A stretch of 64,000 nucleotides of DNA from positions 1,866,501 to 1,930,500 of the forward strand of contig NZ_CP072842.1 in the NCBI RefSeq assembly GCF_017948305.1. Direction: 5' to 3'. A program made the position numbers and the translations under genes. This DNA comes from Faecalibacter bovis. Its GTDB lineage: Bacteria; Bacteroidota; Bacteroidia; Flavobacteriales; Weeksellaceae. This document shows positions 62,801 to 64,000 of the stretch, one piece after another (within the stretch, counting starts at the first letter, position 1; every line of letters starts with the position of its first letter). A model generated the notes under the pieces. It made no database searches and was not told where the DNA came from. It worked only from the letters and a program-made list of their open reading frames with translations.

Positions 62801-63838
62801 TTATTCATCTTCTGGATTTGGATCCACAAACTCTGATTTATAAAGTTTAATAAGCCATAAGAAAACAGAAAATAAAATTGGTCCGAAAATAATCCCAATA
62901 AATCCAAACAAATTAATTCCTATAATTACACCAAAAATTGTAATCAAAGGATGCACATCGGCCATTTTTTTCTGAAGCATAAAACGTATTAAATTATCTG
63001 AAAGTCCTACAATTAAAAAACAATAAAGTAATAAACCAATTGCGTTTGTATTATCGCCTTGTATAAAAAGTAAAATTACTAAAGGAATATAAATTAATGC
63101 TGCACCAACAACGGGAAGCATGGAAGCAAAAATGGTAAGAATAAACCAAGTGAAAGCTTCTTCAACGCCAAAAATTAGAAATCCAATATATGCGATTATT
63201 GCCTGAATAAGAGCCGTTAATGGAACACCAATCGCGTTAGAAATAACAAGTTGGCGTAAATCGGAATTCATATTCTTTAAATTTCTTGTTTTTAGTGGTA
63301 TATGTTGATAAAATGATTGCTCTAATTTCTTGTGTTTAATCAACATAAAGTAAGCCAATAAAAATGCCACACCTAGTTGTATAAACATATCTAACGATGC
63401 ATTTAATAATGTTTGAAGAATGGTCGTTGTTACTTGTGCGAGTTTGGAAATATTATTCTCACTAAAAATGTCGATGTTGAATTGTTTGTTTAACAAATCA
63501 ATCAATTTTCTAATCTGAGCTTCAATTTTATTTGTATCATTCAACATGATCATTACCTTATTTGTTAAGGTTTGTATCAAAATATACAAGGGTAAAATAA
63601 TACAGATTGCACTGGTTATGATAAGTAGGATTACACTAACGGTTTTATTTATTTTTTTTTCTTGTGTAAGCCAATTTAGGGGATTAAATAGTAAAACATA
63701 AAGACATATTGCACCTAAAATACCTGGTATAAATGCAAATACATTTTTAAGAATTAATCCAAAAACAATTAAGATTAAGATCAAAAATCCAAGTTGTAGT
63801 AATACATTATTGGAAATGTATTGTTTATTGTTGTTCAT
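62801..63838 (-). CDS. AI-2E family transporter (PerM/TqsA-like)
   Basis: 345 aa polytopic membrane protein with about eight helices. Its pattern, LLQLGFLILILIVFGLIL at the start, ISNAIGVPLTALIQAIIAYIGFLIFG, FASMLPVVGAALIYIPLVILL and ADVHPLITIFGVIIGINLFGFIGIIFGP near the end, matches UPF0118/AI-2E transporter family. Members are secondary transporters; some export autoinducer-2, others Na+/H+ or unknown substrates. It is monocistronic, with its own terminator. The upstream 160 bp to the window end hold no feature that I can assign. Confidence 0.88.
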   Translation of the reverse strand: MNNNKQYISNNVLLQLGFLILILIVFGLILKNVFAFIPGILGAICLYVLLFNPLNWLTQEKKINKTVSVILLIITSAICIILPLYILIQTLTNKVMIMLNDTNKIEAQIRKLIDLLNKQFNIDIFSENNISKLAQVTTTILQTLLNASLDMFIQLGVAFLLAYFMLIKHKKLEQSFYQHIPLKTRNLKNMNSDLRQLVISNAIGVPLTALIQAIIAYIGFLIFGVEEAFTWFILTIFASMLPVVGAALIYIPLVILLFIQGDNTNAIGLLLYCFLIVGLSDNLIRFMLQKKMADVHPLITIFGVIIGINLFGFIGIIFGPILFSVFLWLIKLYKSEFVDPNPEDE

Positions 63839-64000
63839 AATGGCGGTTTTGGTTTTATTTTCATTATCAAAATCAATGCTAAATTTTATTAAAAAGCATA
63901 ATTCAAACCGTTTTAATAAAAATCAATATTCTCTATATTTAGGAAATCACATTTCTATATTAAAATTTATAAATAAATATTACTTTTAGAAATTCATATT

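Overview
The window looks like chromosomal DNA of a flavobacterium (Bacteroidota, Flavobacteriia), most likely in or near the Weeksellaceae (Empedobacter/Chryseobacterium side). This is inferred from gene content, not from a marker-gene comparison. The supporting signs are low GC, promoters of the Bacteroidota type (TAnnTTTG at -7), weak or absent Shine-Dalgarno sequences, a type IX secretion substrate with a gliding-type C-terminal domain, a bacillithiol gene (bshA), several Cys lipoproteins, outer-membrane barrels, and DUF4136, DUF4920 and DUF1343 proteins. I see no prophage, insertion sequence, CRISPR array, toxin-antitoxin pair or recognisable defence island. The window is dense core genome, with most operon ends marked by clear hairpin-plus-T terminators.

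Layout. 1-7.6 kb: the end of a Mg2+ transporter (mgtE), a convergent orphan sensor kinase, then sucA-sucB (2-oxoglutarate dehydrogenase E1 and E2) and a secreted protein ending in a TonB-plug-like signature. 7.6-15.9 kb: a membrane-anchored FMN glutamate-synthase-like protein, a peptide-binding lipoprotein divergent from mtaB, two related outer-membrane barrels flanking a DUF4136 lipoprotein, and a TerC protein. 16-20 kb: a GH3 glycosidase and a serine hydrolase that look like one gene split at a run of ten A, then bshA. 20-26.5 kb: lon with an elaborate upstream region, pncB, an FKBP-like lipoprotein, an HSP15-like S4 protein and shikimate kinase. 26.7-27.5 kb: six tRNA-Lys(TTT) genes, five of them in a 123-bp tandem array. 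28-34.8 kb: typA, a T9SS type B secreted protein, SRPBCC and NUDIX proteins and a DUF4920 protein. 34.8-42.9 kb: NamZ (DUF1343), an FtsX-like permease, cystathionine beta-synthase, lptB, a barrel protein flanked by twin terminators, and a bestrophin. 42.9-48 kb: a tiny lysine-rich protein, sbcD and sbcC. 48-54.7 kb: rlmF, an M28 peptidase, a 1.1-kb gene-free stretch and an S1/P1 nuclease. 55-64 kb: a PadR-PspC envelope-stress-like pair, an acyltransferase with menI-like and menF-like genes, then a polyphosphate operon (sixA-like, ppk1, ppx) and an AI-2E family transporter.

Themes. Cell-wall turnover or recycling is represented by NamZ and the NagZ-like GH3 with its serine hydrolase. Energy and respiration are represented by sucAB, menF/menI and polyphosphate metabolism. 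The points most worth following are the GH3/serine-hydrolase split at the A10 run, the acceptor-stem mismatch shared by five of six tRNA-Lys genes, the sigma-54-like site and perfect inverted repeat upstream of lon, the near-palindromic divergent promoter at 11.48 kb, and an apparent promoter-to-terminator interval without an ORF near 52.9-53.85 kb. None of these amounts to a demonstrated new system.
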